From the NCBI GenBank assembly GCA_021613535.1, contig CP075497.1, positions 5,332,001-5,396,000 of the forward strand: a stretch of DNA of 64,000 bases. The letters run 5' to 3'. The position numbers and the translations under genes are program-made. This document shows, piece after piece, positions 12,342 through 29,258 of this stretch. Origin of the DNA: Adineta vaga (Eukaryota; Rotifera). The notes beneath the pieces were generated by a model. That model saw only the letters and a program-made list of their open reading frames with translations. It was not told the DNA's origin and did not search any database. Position 1 is the first letter of the stretch. Each line of letters opens with the position of its first letter.

Positions 12342-14416
12342 TCTTTGAATGAATGGATGGATCGAAAACAGATGATAAATTCAAGTAAGATTTTCTCTCG
12401 AAGAAAAAACACACAAATAATCTTTGCGTTCTTCACCACCAACGATTTCTATGCACCGAAAGAAACAAAAAATTCGACATAGATGTCGCTTTCTGTAAAA
12501 AATCAATTTCGAAAATGATTTTATTTGAAAAGTCTTCATTAAAATACGTTTTTAATTGTTTTTCTTTCCAAATTTTTCCATGATTTTTTCAATGACGAAG
12601 GTAAGAAAAATAAAATCCAGATGATCAGATACTACCAATTGGTTTGATGGAACGAATATATGTAGTAATGTATAAACAAAAATCCTTGACATTTTATTTT
12701 ATTTATCGTCATCTAAGATGTTGGTGATGGATATTTTCTTTCTTAAATTGATTATTTCATCATAGGCACAGACAGTTTGAACCTTCGTTTTTTTCTATAT
12801 AAAACGATGGTATAGGGTTCTGTGTAGAGTATTTCAGAAGTGATAGATTGAAAATGAATGAAAAGTTCTTTAGAAATCTTTTCATTCAAATAAAATGTCA
12901 CTTCAACATGTATAAATTTGAATAAATTGCCAAAAAGAAACACATTTTTAGACAAAATATATGTCGTTATTTTTAATAATATAGTAAAAGATGAACAGAA
13001 TGTTTTTTTTATAAAGTCACTAAAAAGATTCTAGTAGTTTTGTCTTTGAAATCTCGGAATACACATCGATGAACATAATTAATAATGATATAGGAAATGT
13101 ATTTGCTTTTTTTTGTTTCTATCAAAATAGTTTGAGAAGATAGAGAGAGTACCTGCAACATTTAATGATCTTTTTACTCAGTGAATAATGTAATATTTAT
13201 CGAAAACCACGACTTCAGTTAGTTCTATGTTCATATGTAGAAAAACGTATTTGTTAAGAAAAAAAAAAGAAAATTCTATTATATAAAACTCCGAGAATGG
13301 AAACTAGAATGTTAATATTTACTATTATAACAAACTGCTTTCAATTTTCTGCTTGTCACATGATTTTCTGAATAATTTATTATTCATATGTTACTTTTTC
13401 ACTATAGATACAACACATTATCATGTTGAGATCTATAATATTGAATTTAGTTGCATTTTCTTTCATTAACTAATAAAATTCATTAGAATTTAATGGTATG
13501 AATTCTATTTTTAGACGTTGATTCTTTCTTTATCATGATTTATTCTTAAAATTGATCTGCTATCATTTCTTAGCTTCTATTCTCTACTATCTCCATGGAA
13601 TATATTTATGGTGTCACTTCTGAATACTAATGATTACTATAAGGTATTTGTTACATTTTTTACATATATTAAAATAGAATATTCTTCCCATTTTTTTTCT
13701 TTTATAATTTTTTTTTCTTCTTTTTTTTTGTCGTCGTTAAATAAATACGATTGTCAACGACGGCTGTGAGAATGAAAAAAAGGAAGAGAAGAAGGCAGAA
13801 ATATACAAAAGTACTCAAGAGCAATAACAAGATGACAAAATAGAGTGATTTGAGGGAAAGAAAAGTTTTGCTTTTGGCACTCGACCAAAAAAGGTTTGAG
13901 AATGTACACAAATAATTTATTTCAGAATTCTTTCACCATGAAATTTCAGACTAAAAAATCATGAATAATTCATTTTAACTTGGAAAAATCGTAACAATTT
14001 ACTCATGCTTGGGCAATGGTAATTACCATATTACTAAGACGTTCCTTTTTGCTCCTTTTTCTTTCTTGCCATAGTTGTTATGAAATGATAAATTTACTGT
14101 CAGTTACGTTTCTTTTCTTTCTTTTTTTAACAACAGTTTTGTTTAAATGCAATGATTGTGCAACCATCCGTTTAATTGAAGAATATATGTAACTGTCTCA
14201 TGCATCATTCATCGACGAGAATTAGTCAGAACGATTGACCATGAATAGTTACAATGAGATCGTTTCCTATTGTTCTATCTCTTTTTTTCTCTCTCTATTG
14301 ATTGTGTAATATCGATGCGAAGAATCATTGATAGATATGAGAAGAAAAAGAAAGAAAAAAAAATGTTAATATTTCTTTTGTTTTAGTCAATAGTCAAGTG
14401 CTGATGCCGATATTCG
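12342..14416. other. Two-kilobase intergenic region
   Basis: Divergent region between subunit c (-) and the orphan type I protein (+). AT-rich with several poly-T/poly-A and CTTTCTTT-type tracts (near 13690-13730, 14040-14130, 14340-14370). Short minus-strand ORFs at 12752-12955 and 13702-13911 look like chance translations. No RNA gene or mobile element recognised. Confidence 0.4.
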
Positions 14417-15956
14417 ATGTATACCTGTTCTTTATTAAATCTTCTTGTTTTACAAGTAACATTGATTTTTATTAATGTTTTTATGAGCGAATGTCAAGGT
14501 AAGGAAATTATTTTGGAGAGAAGAACAATGAGTTTTTCTATGACACTCTTATCTACTTTTTTCTATAGGGAAAAGAACATTTCCAGTAAATATTGACAAA
14601 AATTATTGCCGATTTATCGAAACATTATCATTTGGTTCAGATATTAGTATCAAATGTAACAGTACTTATTTAACCTTCAATGAAATAAATGTTCGTAGTA
14701 AATAAAAAAAAAGAATTTCCTTTGTTGATTTCGAATCGTTATATTTCTTTGACATTTAGAGTGAAACATCAAATTGGAAATTTGCTAATCAAACATCTAT
14801 CTGCAAACAAAAGGGTATCCAACAAGCAGAAATTAATCAATGTGGTGTCAAACGTTTTGGAGCTAATTATTTAAAAGTTCCTCTAGTAAATAAAAAACAA
14901 AAAGTTAAAACTTAAATAAAGATTTATTCTATTCTATTTGTGTTTAGCTATCATCACATCTTCGAGAAAAAGCTTGTATTTATTGTCGAATTGATGTAAG
15001 TTAAAAAATTCTATTTATAAGATCGTATTGATAGAATATATAAATTTAGTATAAACCCATTGCACCATTGATATCTGTAACTCAATCAGATCATCGTGAA
15101 ACTACTCTTTATACAATCAATATAACAGCGACTGGATTAGGTAAGTGATAATTTAATTTATGTTGATAAAAATTATATGACTTTTGTAAAGATTTACATG
15201 AATCATTTGAAATCGTTTGGGCTAAACGTGTTAATGATGAAATTCGTTATTCATACAATTACTGGTTCATATCAAAGTATGTAAGACATGATAAGCGTAT
15301 ATATATATATATTTCTTACATTCATTTTTATAGATGTATTCATCGTTCTATAAAAATTCTTGAAAATACTGGTCATACAATTCTATTTGCTATTGATGAT
15401 TCTCCACTAAGTCGAATTGAATTTATTCTTCGTCGTTGTCGTGGCGTATGATATTTCTTCGATATAATTTGTTTCATTAATTGTATTTCATTTAGTCATG
15501 TCGAACTTATGATAAATGTGATGACGATGATTTTAATAATGAAGTTAATCTGAATTATGGAAAAATTCCTGATTCAATTGAAAAGTTAAGCTGTGATTTT
15601 GATTGTTTGGCTGGTTCAATTTCCACGCCTTTGTCCACTGAAACTAGCGTAAAAAATATCTCTCATGAAATAAAATACAATAGTTCTTATTCAACAAATT
15701 TATCTTCAAAAATATCCTCAACGAACTATACACCGTCCAATGAAGAATCGAAAATTATTGTTATAACTATTTTAAGTATAGGTGGATTATTGCTAACAAT
15801 ACCACTGGTTATATTTCTTATTTATATAATTTGTAAAAGAAAAGGTAAATGAATTGTTTGAAAAGAAAAGAAAACTTGACTGTTTTTCTTTTGTCTTTTC
15901 TAGAAAAACATATGTATGCAAAAACAAGTAATAATGATCCAGATGGACAGAAGTGA
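14417..15956 (+). CDS. Orphan type I membrane glycoprotein
   Basis: Nine exons (14417-14498, 14569-14690, 14760-14885, 14948-14995, 15050-15140, 15192-15276, 15334-15445, 15496-15844, 15904-15956) encode 355 residues in agreeing phases. A signal peptide is evident at the start (MYTCSLLNLLVLQVTLIFINVFMSECQ). The ectodomain has about a dozen cysteines and several N-x-S/T sequons, followed by a Ser/Thr/Asn-rich stalk. A single membrane helix IVITILSIGGLLLTIPLVIFL near residue 310 is followed by a basic CKRK stop-transfer and a short tail. The second intron uses a non-consensus GTTCGT donor, which is needed to keep the cysteine frame. No domain family is recognised. The design suggests a cell-surface receptor or adhesion protein. 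An acceptor-like TTTTAG lies 30 nt before the start. Confidence 0.75.
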
Positions 15957-17599
15957 AATGAAAGATTTTCATTAATACACACTTTTCTCAATTCCTCTTT
16001 ATTTGTCAGATGTTATTCTGTTCTATTTTTGTTTCTTGATTGGATTCTGTCATCGGATGAAGAACATATGTTTATGACATAATAGACGAGAATAGATATA
16101 TTTCAAGTTTTTTTTCGTTAGTTATTTATTTTAAACATATGTATATTTGTTAATATCCGGTGAAATATTGAATTTACTTTCTGATTTCAAACTCCGTGTG
16201 TGTGTGTGTGTACAAGAAATATTCATATTATATAAAGAAAAGAACTATTTCATCTGAATCATTCTCTTGTTTTGTTTATTTCAGATACTTTTTCATGTCT
16301 GATTGATATAAAGAATGATAGATAGGATTAAATAACGAACATGACAACATTTGATCGACATTAAAATTATGTGTCGAAGGAACATAGATATAAGATATAT
16401 ATATCACGTATTTTTCTCTTTTCTTTACCAAATCTAACTATATAGAGTCGGGATTTAAAGTTAAAAGTAGACGTATGAAAGAAAATCTTTATATATAATT
16501 TTCAAAAAGTCTTTTGTTTCTTATTTTAATCTAATAAAAGACAAGTAGTTTGTTGAATACGATCCAATAAATGTAAAGAACTACTAAATAATGATTAGTA
16601 AATATACTTGAAGAAGAAAAGTACCTTTTGAGTTATTTACAGGAAGATAAATAAAAATTAATGTAAAGTGCTTCCAAAAAAAGTTCAAGAAATAGAAAGG
16701 AGGTTCTAATGGTATTAAGAATGAAGAAACAAGTAGTTCGTTGAGCCTTTTTTTCTTCTTCTTGTTCTGCTGCTCTTTTCCTCATTGTTTGATTATAAAC
16801 GACAGTTTTCTTCGTTTTTTTCTCTCTTGTTGTCGTGTTACATCAAATAATATATGTCGAAGCACATAAACCGGGATTTTTATTCTATCGTCGTCGTTGC
16901 TTTCGACGATTTTTCTTCTTCTTTTTCTTTTCCTTCTTTTATTTCGCCTACATATTTTCTATCTTTTTTTTTCTCTTTCTAAACTATGTCATTGTTGCGT
17001 TTGTATCTCAATGAGCAGACGATGCTGCCATTGATGACATCGTTTTTTTCCTTTTTTTCTTAGTTTTTATCATTCATCTTTGTAGATCATCCTAGCTAGT
17101 TTTCAATTGTTGATAAACATGAAAGAGGTACAGGAGAACAATAGATCATGGCGATAATAAAGAGCTGTCAACGTGAATACATTTTCATTTGACAACTATG
17201 TATTAACATACCCTATGTCGTACTTTTTAAAATAAATGAAGGTAATAAACAGTTGTCAGATAGGTTTTTATATAAAAATATTTCTATTCGGAAACATCAC
17301 GTTCTATTAAATACCTTGAAATTATCTGGTTTTGATAGATAAGAGCGAGAAAGATGTTTCAAAATTTGTCGGATGAAATTTAATCATGAGGCATGCCTGT
17401 GTGAGCAATTATTTGACTTGTTAATGTTAGAAATTCTTTTGTTTTTTCTAGATGACTTTTACGTAGTAGAAGATATCAGTAGAAAATCAATATTATTCAT
17501 TTTATTTTGTTAAACATTCTTATCAGGTAATCCGATTAAAAAAAACCGAAAACTTAATGAATCGTTAAATTCAATCTATTTAATTAGATTTGATTGAAA
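15957..17599. other. Intergenic region upstream of CMIP
   Basis: Contains a (GT)n microsatellite at about 16195-16211 and long pyrimidine-rich runs at 16745-17060. No gene is supported. Confidence 0.4.
16195..16211. repeat. (GT)n microsatellite
   Basis: Uninterrupted GT dinucleotide run of about eight units in the spacer upstream of CMIP. Confidence 0.8.
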
Positions 17600-21478
<3,879 letters not shown>

Positions 21479-21990
21479 AAATCAAATCTTGTGCATTATC
21501 AAACCATCGAATGAAGACAATATATGTCAGTCAGATTGATGTCGAATTTCTTTTTCTTTTCATGTGTGAATGTGTGCTTTCGGTCTGAATTCGTCCTGTG
21601 TTTGTCATTCTAACCCGTTTGTTTTTAATTTTGAAATGTTGATTAAGTGATGTCTGAAAAATCAATGATCTATACATATTTATTTGTTTGTTTGTTTTTT
21701 TCACTTTTCTTCGTTTCGTCAAAAATTCTCATTTTTTGAATATTGTGCAATATTATTACAGAGCACATTGAGTTTCTTTTTTATTGCAATTGTTAATGTG
21801 CATTCGAAAAATACCTTTGTATATAATGCTTCTTCTTTGCATTAATTTTCTTTTCTTTTTTTGTTTTGTTTTGTTTTATTGATGTTTTCATTTTGATACA
21901 CAAAAGACTTCTAAACAATATTTGCGTACATATATATATATATATATATAAATACATATGTCTTTAACTTTATGTATGTTTTATCTAAAG
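21479..21990. other. Spacer between CMIP and ASTE1
   Basis: 3' flank of CMIP, T-rich, with a (TA)n run at about 21930-21950 shortly before the ASTE1 start. No gene seen. Confidence 0.4.
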
Positions 21991-24094
21991 ATGGGTATCA
22001 AAGGTTTTCAGACATTTATTGAACAAAAATTAGGTTTATTAAATGCAATTGAATTACACAATTGTAATGTTTTATTTGATGGAAATTCAATATATCATCA
22101 GATGTATAAAGAATGTCATTTGACATGTTTATTTGGTGGTGAATATGATAAATTTTATTTATATTGTAAACAATTATTTGAATCATTTCGTCTTTGTCAA
22201 ATCAAGTATGTTTCTTATTTTGATTTTCTTATAAAACAATTTCTTCTTATCTATTCAAGTGTTATTGTTGTTTTCGATGGTGCAAGACTTGATGATAGAA
22301 AATTAGCAACTACACTTGAACGTTCAAAAAAACGTATCGATTATTCGACAAAATTAAGTGTTAATATCGATTTAAGTCCATTGTTATTACGACAAACATT
22401 TCTTAATGTTCTCGATGAAATGAATATTCCATATATCTCTGCATTGGGTGAAGGTGATGATGAATGTGTTTCATTAGCAAATCATTTGAATTGTTATTTA
22501 ATTGCACGTGACAGTGATTATTATTGTTATAATCTTTATCAAGGTTATGTACCATTTGATTATGTTGATATCAATCCAATTGAAAAAGATTCCTATCACT
22601 ATTTATCTGCTCAATTATTTACAATTGATTCATTACTAAATCAATTTCCTGGATTAAATCCTTCAACACTTTCACTTGCTTGTTGTTTATGTGGAAATGA
22701 TTATATTGCTACACATGTTGTACAAACAATTTTCAATCATATCATGGAAACTGTAACCAAAGGAATGAATAAGAGATCGAAGAAAACAGTTCGAACAACA
22801 CATTGGTATGCTATGCAATGGATGAAACAATTTGATGACATTGAAATTGCTTTAGAAAAATCATTAGAACCAATTAAAACTACAGGAGAAAAGATAAAAA
22901 TTGAAAATAAACTACGATCAGCATTGCAGTCGTATTTGAATCCAAGTGATACATTAATCTATCGTTTTGCTTCATTGACGAATGAACATCTCTTAAAAAA
23001 TTCATATTTTGTTGATTTAGCTCGTGAATATCTACAAATATTTCATATGGTAGTGAATCTATTATAACAATTTCTTTTCTATTAAATTATCGTGCTTTCT
23101 TTTCGTTTAGAATGATGAAGAAATTCGTAATAAAATCAATGAAGATTCATTACAAATAAAAAGTAAAAGTAATCATTCTTTGCCAACATATTTATTCGAT
23201 GCGTTAACAGATCTTCGTCTATCGGAATCCTTTATTGAAATTTTGATTCATCGTCGATTGATTTGTTCAGCAATGGTTGAATTAGAACAAGAAGCATCGA
23301 TTCATGTTGATGCTATTCCAATTATTTTACCTTGTATTGCAATTTTACTCAAATGGGACGATGAACAAGATGATCAATCAATTGTGATCTATCATCGAGT
23401 AGTAAAACAATTGAGAGCATGTAAATATTCTCCTGGTGAAGATGATGAAATAATGAATCTCAATCAATTGAATTCTCTATCAAGTTTGAAACGTGAAAAA
23501 CTTGTTTGTAAATGTTTGAATATTTCATTTATTCCACAAAAAGAATATGCACATATTCACTCAGATTATTATCTTTGGTTAATGAGTATTCATTATTGGT
23601 ATTCCATTCGACAATTAAAACCTGTTTATCTCTATGGAATCATCATTTCATTTGTAAAATCCATTTGTTTGATTAATGATGATACATATGAAAAAGAAGA
23701 TATCGATTCATTATCCTTATCAATCAATGATAAACGTAATTATACTCAAATTGAACCAGAAACACGTCGAACAATTTTACTAAAATTAAAGCAAATGAGA
23801 AAAAAAGTTTTTGATCTGAATAAATTTGATTGTAGTATTATTCATGAATTTAATTGTTTACAAACAATCTATGTGAATACATTGAAAGTAAATGAATTCT
23901 TCAATCGACCGTTTCAATATCAAATACCTGCATATCGATTTCTAATTGGTTCATTCTTTTATGCATTTGTTGAACATTATGAAACAAAACAGAATGTAAA
24001 TGAAGCCATAGCTGTACTCTTTCAAAAAGAATCCAAACTTTTGAATCTTATCAATAAGTTATATACTACCATTTCATCTGATATTGATTTTTAG
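21991..24094 (+). CDS. ASTE1: Protein asteroid homologue 1 (XPG/FEN1-type nuclease fold)
   Basis: Three exons (21991-22205, 22260-23049, 23111-24094) encode 662 residues. I start at the ATG giving MGIKGFQTFIEQ, the conserved XPG-N opening, rather than an ATG 33 nt upstream. Conserved acidic elements of the fold are present: NVLFDGNSIYH, VIVVFDGARL, ALGEGDDECVSLANHLNCYLIARDSDYYCY, and LCGNDYI. The family is described as 5'-flap-type nuclease-fold proteins; human ASTE1 is reported as a structure-specific endonuclease acting with shieldin. The first intron (22206-22259) is 54 nt, a multiple of three, and has no stop, so an ORF finder reads straight through it; removing it restores the family spacing between the LCQI and VIVVFDG strands. 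The C-terminal half is poorly conserved. An acceptor-like CTAAAG lies immediately before the start. Confidence 0.93.
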
Positions 24095-24221
24095 GTGTTA
24101 TATTATCAATATCACATGACTAGTTTGTTTTTACCGCTTGACATAAATGATAATAAAATTTCTATGTCGAACATTCGTTGAAAATAGACATAATGTTTTG
24201 TTATTGTGTTTTTTTTTCTAG

Positions 24222-25460
24222 ATGAATCATCAATCAACTAGTGATAATTCACTTGATAATTTCTGTTCTGAAGAAGTATTAAATTTAGCAACTAATTATA
24301 TTGATGAAGCAATAGCAAATGCTTTACATTCGTTAACACGTATTTTCTCTTCACCATGTATTTCACTTACATCACCAACTTCATCATCATCCTTACCATC
24401 GTTATCCTTTCGAAATTCATCTATTTCAACACCAAATCGTTCACTTCAGCCACATATTTCTATTCGATGTCGATCATCGAGTCGACATAATCGACGTGAA
24501 AGAAATGTATCTTTGCATCATACAAATCCACGTTGTTCATTACCAGCAACTAAAAATGATTTTGTTCAATATGAATCGCATTTATTTTCATCGAAAAAAC
24601 GAACTCAAGCACGTTGTCGATCATCTCATAATGTGACTTGTAATCGTTCATTTGATATTCAATATTCATTCAGTTTAAATAAACCATGGTTAACTAAAAT
24701 TGATAAACAACGACATCATTTATTAAGTATTCAAAATTTTTCTAATGAATTAATTGAACAATCGATTCGAGCTGCTCTTATTCAGGTTATTTCATATACA
24801 GATTTCATTCATTGTAAAATTCGTTTTGTTTTTATTAGATTGATTATCAAAATCTAACAGATGATAGTACATCTATCTATGAAGATGATACATCTTGTCT
24901 TCTTTTTGATTGTTCACCTTCTTACATCCCAATTGAACGTTTTCAACTTGTGACATCATATGCTGATCAATTAGTTCATACAATTATTCAACAATCCATA
25001 GAAGAAATCTCATTTTCCACTGATGATATTATTGAACATTTATCAGATCGTCTTGTTGAGAATGCTGTTAATGATGCTCTATTAGTTTTAACTGGTGATG
25101 AATTCTATTCGCAATCTCTTTTAACTGATGATGAAAAACAGTCAAGAAAAACGAAAAAACGTTCAATAGGAACTGTTCGTTTAAGTAATAATGAAAATAG
25201 TGAATCTCAAACAAATTATTATCATCAAATACGACATCGTTCATCATCAGCATTTCGTTCGTTAACTAATAATTCATCTTCTTCTTCTTCTTCTTCTCAA
25301 CAGGAAACAGTTGATTCAATTGTACATAATTTAACTCAACAAATCTATATAGATTCATTCGATGAACTACGACGGTAAATATCTTATATAAGAAAAAGAA
25401 AGAATGTACAATCAAAATTTCATTTCTTTTAGAATATTATCGAAAAACAACAATGAATAA
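24222..25460 (+). CDS. Ser-rich protein with repeated amphipathic AKAP-like helices
   Basis: Three exons (24222-24785, 24839-25374, 25433-25460) give 375 residues. The protein is mostly disordered (Ser/Arg/His-rich) but contains spaced amphipathic helices: LATNYIDEAIANAL near residue 22, ELIEQSIRAALIQ near 176, YADQLVHTIIQQSIEEI at 229-245, LSDRLVENAVNDALLVL at 257-273 and SIVHNLTQQIYIDSF near the end. The third and fourth fit the published RII-binding consensus of A-kinase anchoring proteins (hydrophobic pairs spaced by two residues); the others come close. This suggests, without proving, a multivalent PKA anchoring protein. The overall family is not recognised. The start codon directly follows TTTTTTTCTAG, a perfect 3' splice site, and lies 127 nt after the ASTE1 stop. 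Confidence 0.7.
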
Positions 25461-25639
25461 ATTCTTTTCTCTTTTCTTCTACTGATAATCATTTGCAAGA
25501 TTTTTCTCTCGACTTACTTTTGTTCATGTTTGTGCATTATCGAATTTTTCTTCCAATCTTTGATTATCAGTCAGATTTCTCTCGTTATTTATTTTTGCAA
25601 TTCGTTCTATATAGAAAAACAATGCAATATTTTTTAGAT

Positions 25640-28615
25640 ATGCATTTTCTCTGGGCTATAGGTGCTCGTTCTTCTTCATCAAATCGTTTTCTTTTGCTCA
25701 AACGATTTCAATCAACACAGACAACTGCAAAAAATACGAAATCAATTTTCACCTATGGAAAAAATGGACATTATTTTCGTGATCAAATTGATCCATCGGA
25801 ATCTGTAAGGAGTCTTTCACACTGATGATATATGAGTAATTTCGAAAGGATATTTCGTCTCTAGAAATTCTCCAAGATCTTAATTGCCAATCGAGGTGAA
25901 ATTGCTTGTCGTGTTATTCGAACATGTAAAGAAATGGGTATTAAAACAGTAGCTGTTCACAGTGATGTTGATTCAAATTCAGTATGTATTCGAAGAAATA
26001 GAATGTATGTGTTTTTGATTGTTTTTGGTTGATAGTTATTCGTTAAAATGGCTGATGAAGCTGTTTGTATTGGACCTGCTCCGACGAAATTAAGTTATCT
26101 TAATGAAGATGTTATATTGGATGCTGTTAAAAAGACTGGTGCAGAAGCTGTTCATCCAGGTTATGGTTTTCTTTCGGAAAATACGAAATTTGCTAAGAAA
26201 CTCGTAAGAAATATTTCGTTTATGAGAATGAAAAACAATTTATTCATATCAATTTAGGCCGATCATGACGTGGAGTTTATTGGCCCATCGAGTAAATCTA
26301 TTGAAGCTATGGGAGATAAAATTCATAGTAAAGTCATTGCACGAAAAGCGAATATTTCAATGATACCTGGTTATGATGGAGAAGTTAAAGATGAAGAGGA
26401 ATGTGTTCGTGTTAGTAATGATATCGGTAAGTTTAGTGAATTTTGTTTTTGAAAAGATAAAAAATTGTATTGGTTTCATTTCAGGCTATCCAGTGATGAT
26501 AAAAGCATCAGCCGGTGGTGGTGGTAAAGGAATGCGTGTAGCATGGAATGATAAAGAAGCTCGTGAAAATTTTCGATTGTGTAAAGGTGAAGCAGCATCA
26601 AGTTTTGGTGATGATCGAATGCTTGTAGAAAAATTCATTGACAATCCTCGTCATATCGAATTTCAAGTTTGTTTTTATGAAATTGATAGATTCGTTTTTA
26701 AAAGCACAAGAATGATATGTAGATTCTAGGAGATAAACATGGAAATATTCTTTATTTGAATGAACGTGAATGTTCAATTCAAAGACGAAATCAAAAAGTT
26801 ATTGAAGAAGCACCAAGTGTCTTTCTCGATCCCGAAACACGACGAAAAATGGGTGAAGAAGCTGTTCAATTAGCTCATGCTGTTGGCTATTATTCGGCTG
26901 GTAAGAAAAATCAAAATATAACAAAGGATTGTTCTTCTTTCAACGAAAGAAATTATTGTATAGGTACTGTGGAATTTATGGTGGATTCAAAACGTAATTT
27001 TTATTTTCTTGAAATGAATACTCGACTTCAAGTAAGTGAGATTTATGTTTAATCATATTGTATTATTTCGAGTATTTTAAGGTTGAACATCCTATCACTG
27101 AAGCGACTACTGGTGTTGATCTCGTTCATCAAATGATTCGAGTTGCTAAAGGTTGCATCTTTTCAAGTATAAGATTTTTTTATTAGTAAGAATTTTTCTT
27201 TCTAGGTCATAAGTTAAAATTCAAACAAGAAGATATTGGTATTAAAGGTTGGGCTGTCGAATGTCGTGTCTATGCTGAAGATCCCTATAAATCTTTCGGT
27301 CTTCCTTCAATCGGTCGTTTAACATCATATAAAGATCCCAGTGATATTCCAAATGTTCGTTGCGATAGTGGTATAACGGAAGGTAGTGAAATTAGTTTAT
27401 ACTATGATCCATTGATTTGCAAAGTAAGATATTCAAATTCATTGTCAATCGATATATAATTTCTTTCTATGAAATAGTTAACCACTTTTGGAAATGATCG
27501 TAAAGCAGCATTAACAACAATGGCTGAAGCATTAGATTCATATGTTATTCGCGGTAAGAAAGATCTTTTTTTTTCTTATGCAAACAGAAAAAATCTACTT
27601 TTGCTTTCTTCTCTAAAGGTGTTACAAATAACATTCCGTTGTTACGAGATATTATTACTGAAGAACGTTTTGTTAAAGGAGATATTACTACTAAATATTT
27701 ACCTCAAGTATATCCTGAAGGATTTAAAGGCAAACAATTGAAAGAGCCAGAACAAAATAGTTTAGTAGCTTTAGCTGCATGTGTTGCTGCTAAGAGTGCT
27801 ATTCGAGAGAGTTCATTCAAAAACCAACAGCCATCGAACGTTCCGACAACAAAAAATTATGTATTTGAAGTCAAATTAAATGATTTCAAACGTACAATTT
27901 CTGTAACACCAACAGAAAAAAATGGAGTTAAACAATTTGAAGTTCGTAATTTTCTCAATTCGAATGCAAATTGATATGAACTTTCAAGTTTTTCTTTTCA
28001 ATAGGTTGAAATCGAGGGTAAACAAAAAATAACAATCAATGATAATTTCAAATTAGGTGATCATGTTCTTCATACTAACTTCAATGGTCAACCATCTACA
28101 ATGCAAGTTAGTAAAAACAAATTTAAATTGCATAAAGACTTTTCTTAATCATATATTGTTATTTAGTTATATAAAATTGATGCAACAGGAAAAGTTACTT
28201 TGATTTATCTTGGAACTAAAGTAAATTTGTTGTTATCAACAAGTTCCTATCTAATAAATCTGATATTTAGTATGATCTCCGTGTTTTACCCGAACGTGCT
28301 GCAAAATATATGCCAGTTATGCCAGCCAAGAAACAGATTGATCATGCTTCTGTTCTGATTTCACCAATGCCTGGTATTGTTAAATCCGTTAGTGTTACAG
28401 TTGGTCAACGTGTAGCTGATGGTCAAGAAGTTTGTGTAGTTGAAGCAATGAAAATGCAAAATAAATTAATTGCTGGACGAGCAGGAGTGGTTAGTTGATT
28501 TTTTCGTTGGAATTTTGTATTCTATATACAAATCTCTATTTTTCAGGTTAAATTTGTTGGTATTAAAGAAGGCGAAACAGTTGAAGATGGAAAAATATTG
28601 ATTGAACTTGAATGA
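25640..28615 (+). CDS. PCCA: Propionyl-CoA carboxylase alpha chain, mitochondrial
   Basis: Fifteen exons with lengths 165, 117, 168, 169, 182, 178, 68, 70, 218, 76, 323, 102, 54, 219 and 69 nt give 725 residues (human 728). I start at the ATG at 25640, two bases after an acceptor-like TTTTTTAG, because it yields a presequence-like [26 protein letters not shown]; an in-frame ATG 18 nt upstream is also possible. Domains in order: biotin carboxylase ([27 protein letters not shown], the ATP loop [40 protein letters not shown]), the BT domain, and a biotinyl domain with [11 protein letters not shown], whose lysine near residue 691 carries biotin. The enzyme fixes bicarbonate onto propionyl-CoA with its beta subunit in the matrix, feeding methylmalonyl-CoA. 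The donor of exon 11 is GTTCGT. The gene starts 179 nt after the AKAP-like gene. Confidence 0.98.
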
Positions 28616-29258
28616 TCAAAACCATCACCGAAACATATGTCCTCACAGAAAACATTTTTCCAGTTATAGCGAACTTTTTTTTTCAATTACTTCTGATTGT
28701 ATCACTATGAACGTATATTAGAATATATTCATTGATGCGTTTTGAACTTCATTTAAAAATATAAATCGGATGTTATAATAGCTAAACACTGGACTACATA
28801 CACTTCGTGTACGTAGTAAAAACTTCTGTTAATATTCACACTATCGAACCAAGTGTTGAGCTTTTTGTTGAAATTTGAAACTATTACTCATTATGTCTCA
28901 TCGATAACTATTGTGCAATTGAATGAATATAGTACATACAATACAAACGATACGGGTGTTGCTTAACCAATAGATGACGCTGGTGTTTTTTTTCGTTAGA
29001 TTATCTTTTCAATATTGAATAAAAAGTATTAAAATGATAAGAAAAATATTATTCTGATTTAATATATTAAGCAGCAGTGACCTGTAGCGGTAAATGTAAA
29101 TGTTCGATTAGTCGGAACATTATGATAATGACTCATCAATTCTCATTAGCTTTTTCTCATATTCAATTCCGTCCTATATATCTGTTTCGAATTTGTTCCG
29201 TTTGCTTGCTTTTTTTTAGCTAGAGGAAGTTCTATTCTCTTGTTCAATTACTTTTCAA
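28616..29258. other. Spacer between PCCA and erlin
   Basis: AT-rich with no open frame of interest. A TTTTTTTTAG acceptor-like site lies at 29218-29219, 40 nt before the erlin start. Confidence 0.4.

Noticed and set aside
21958-21990. Upstream ATG for ASTE1
   Set aside because: The XPG-N family starts at MGIKGF, and an acceptor-like AG separates the two ATGs.
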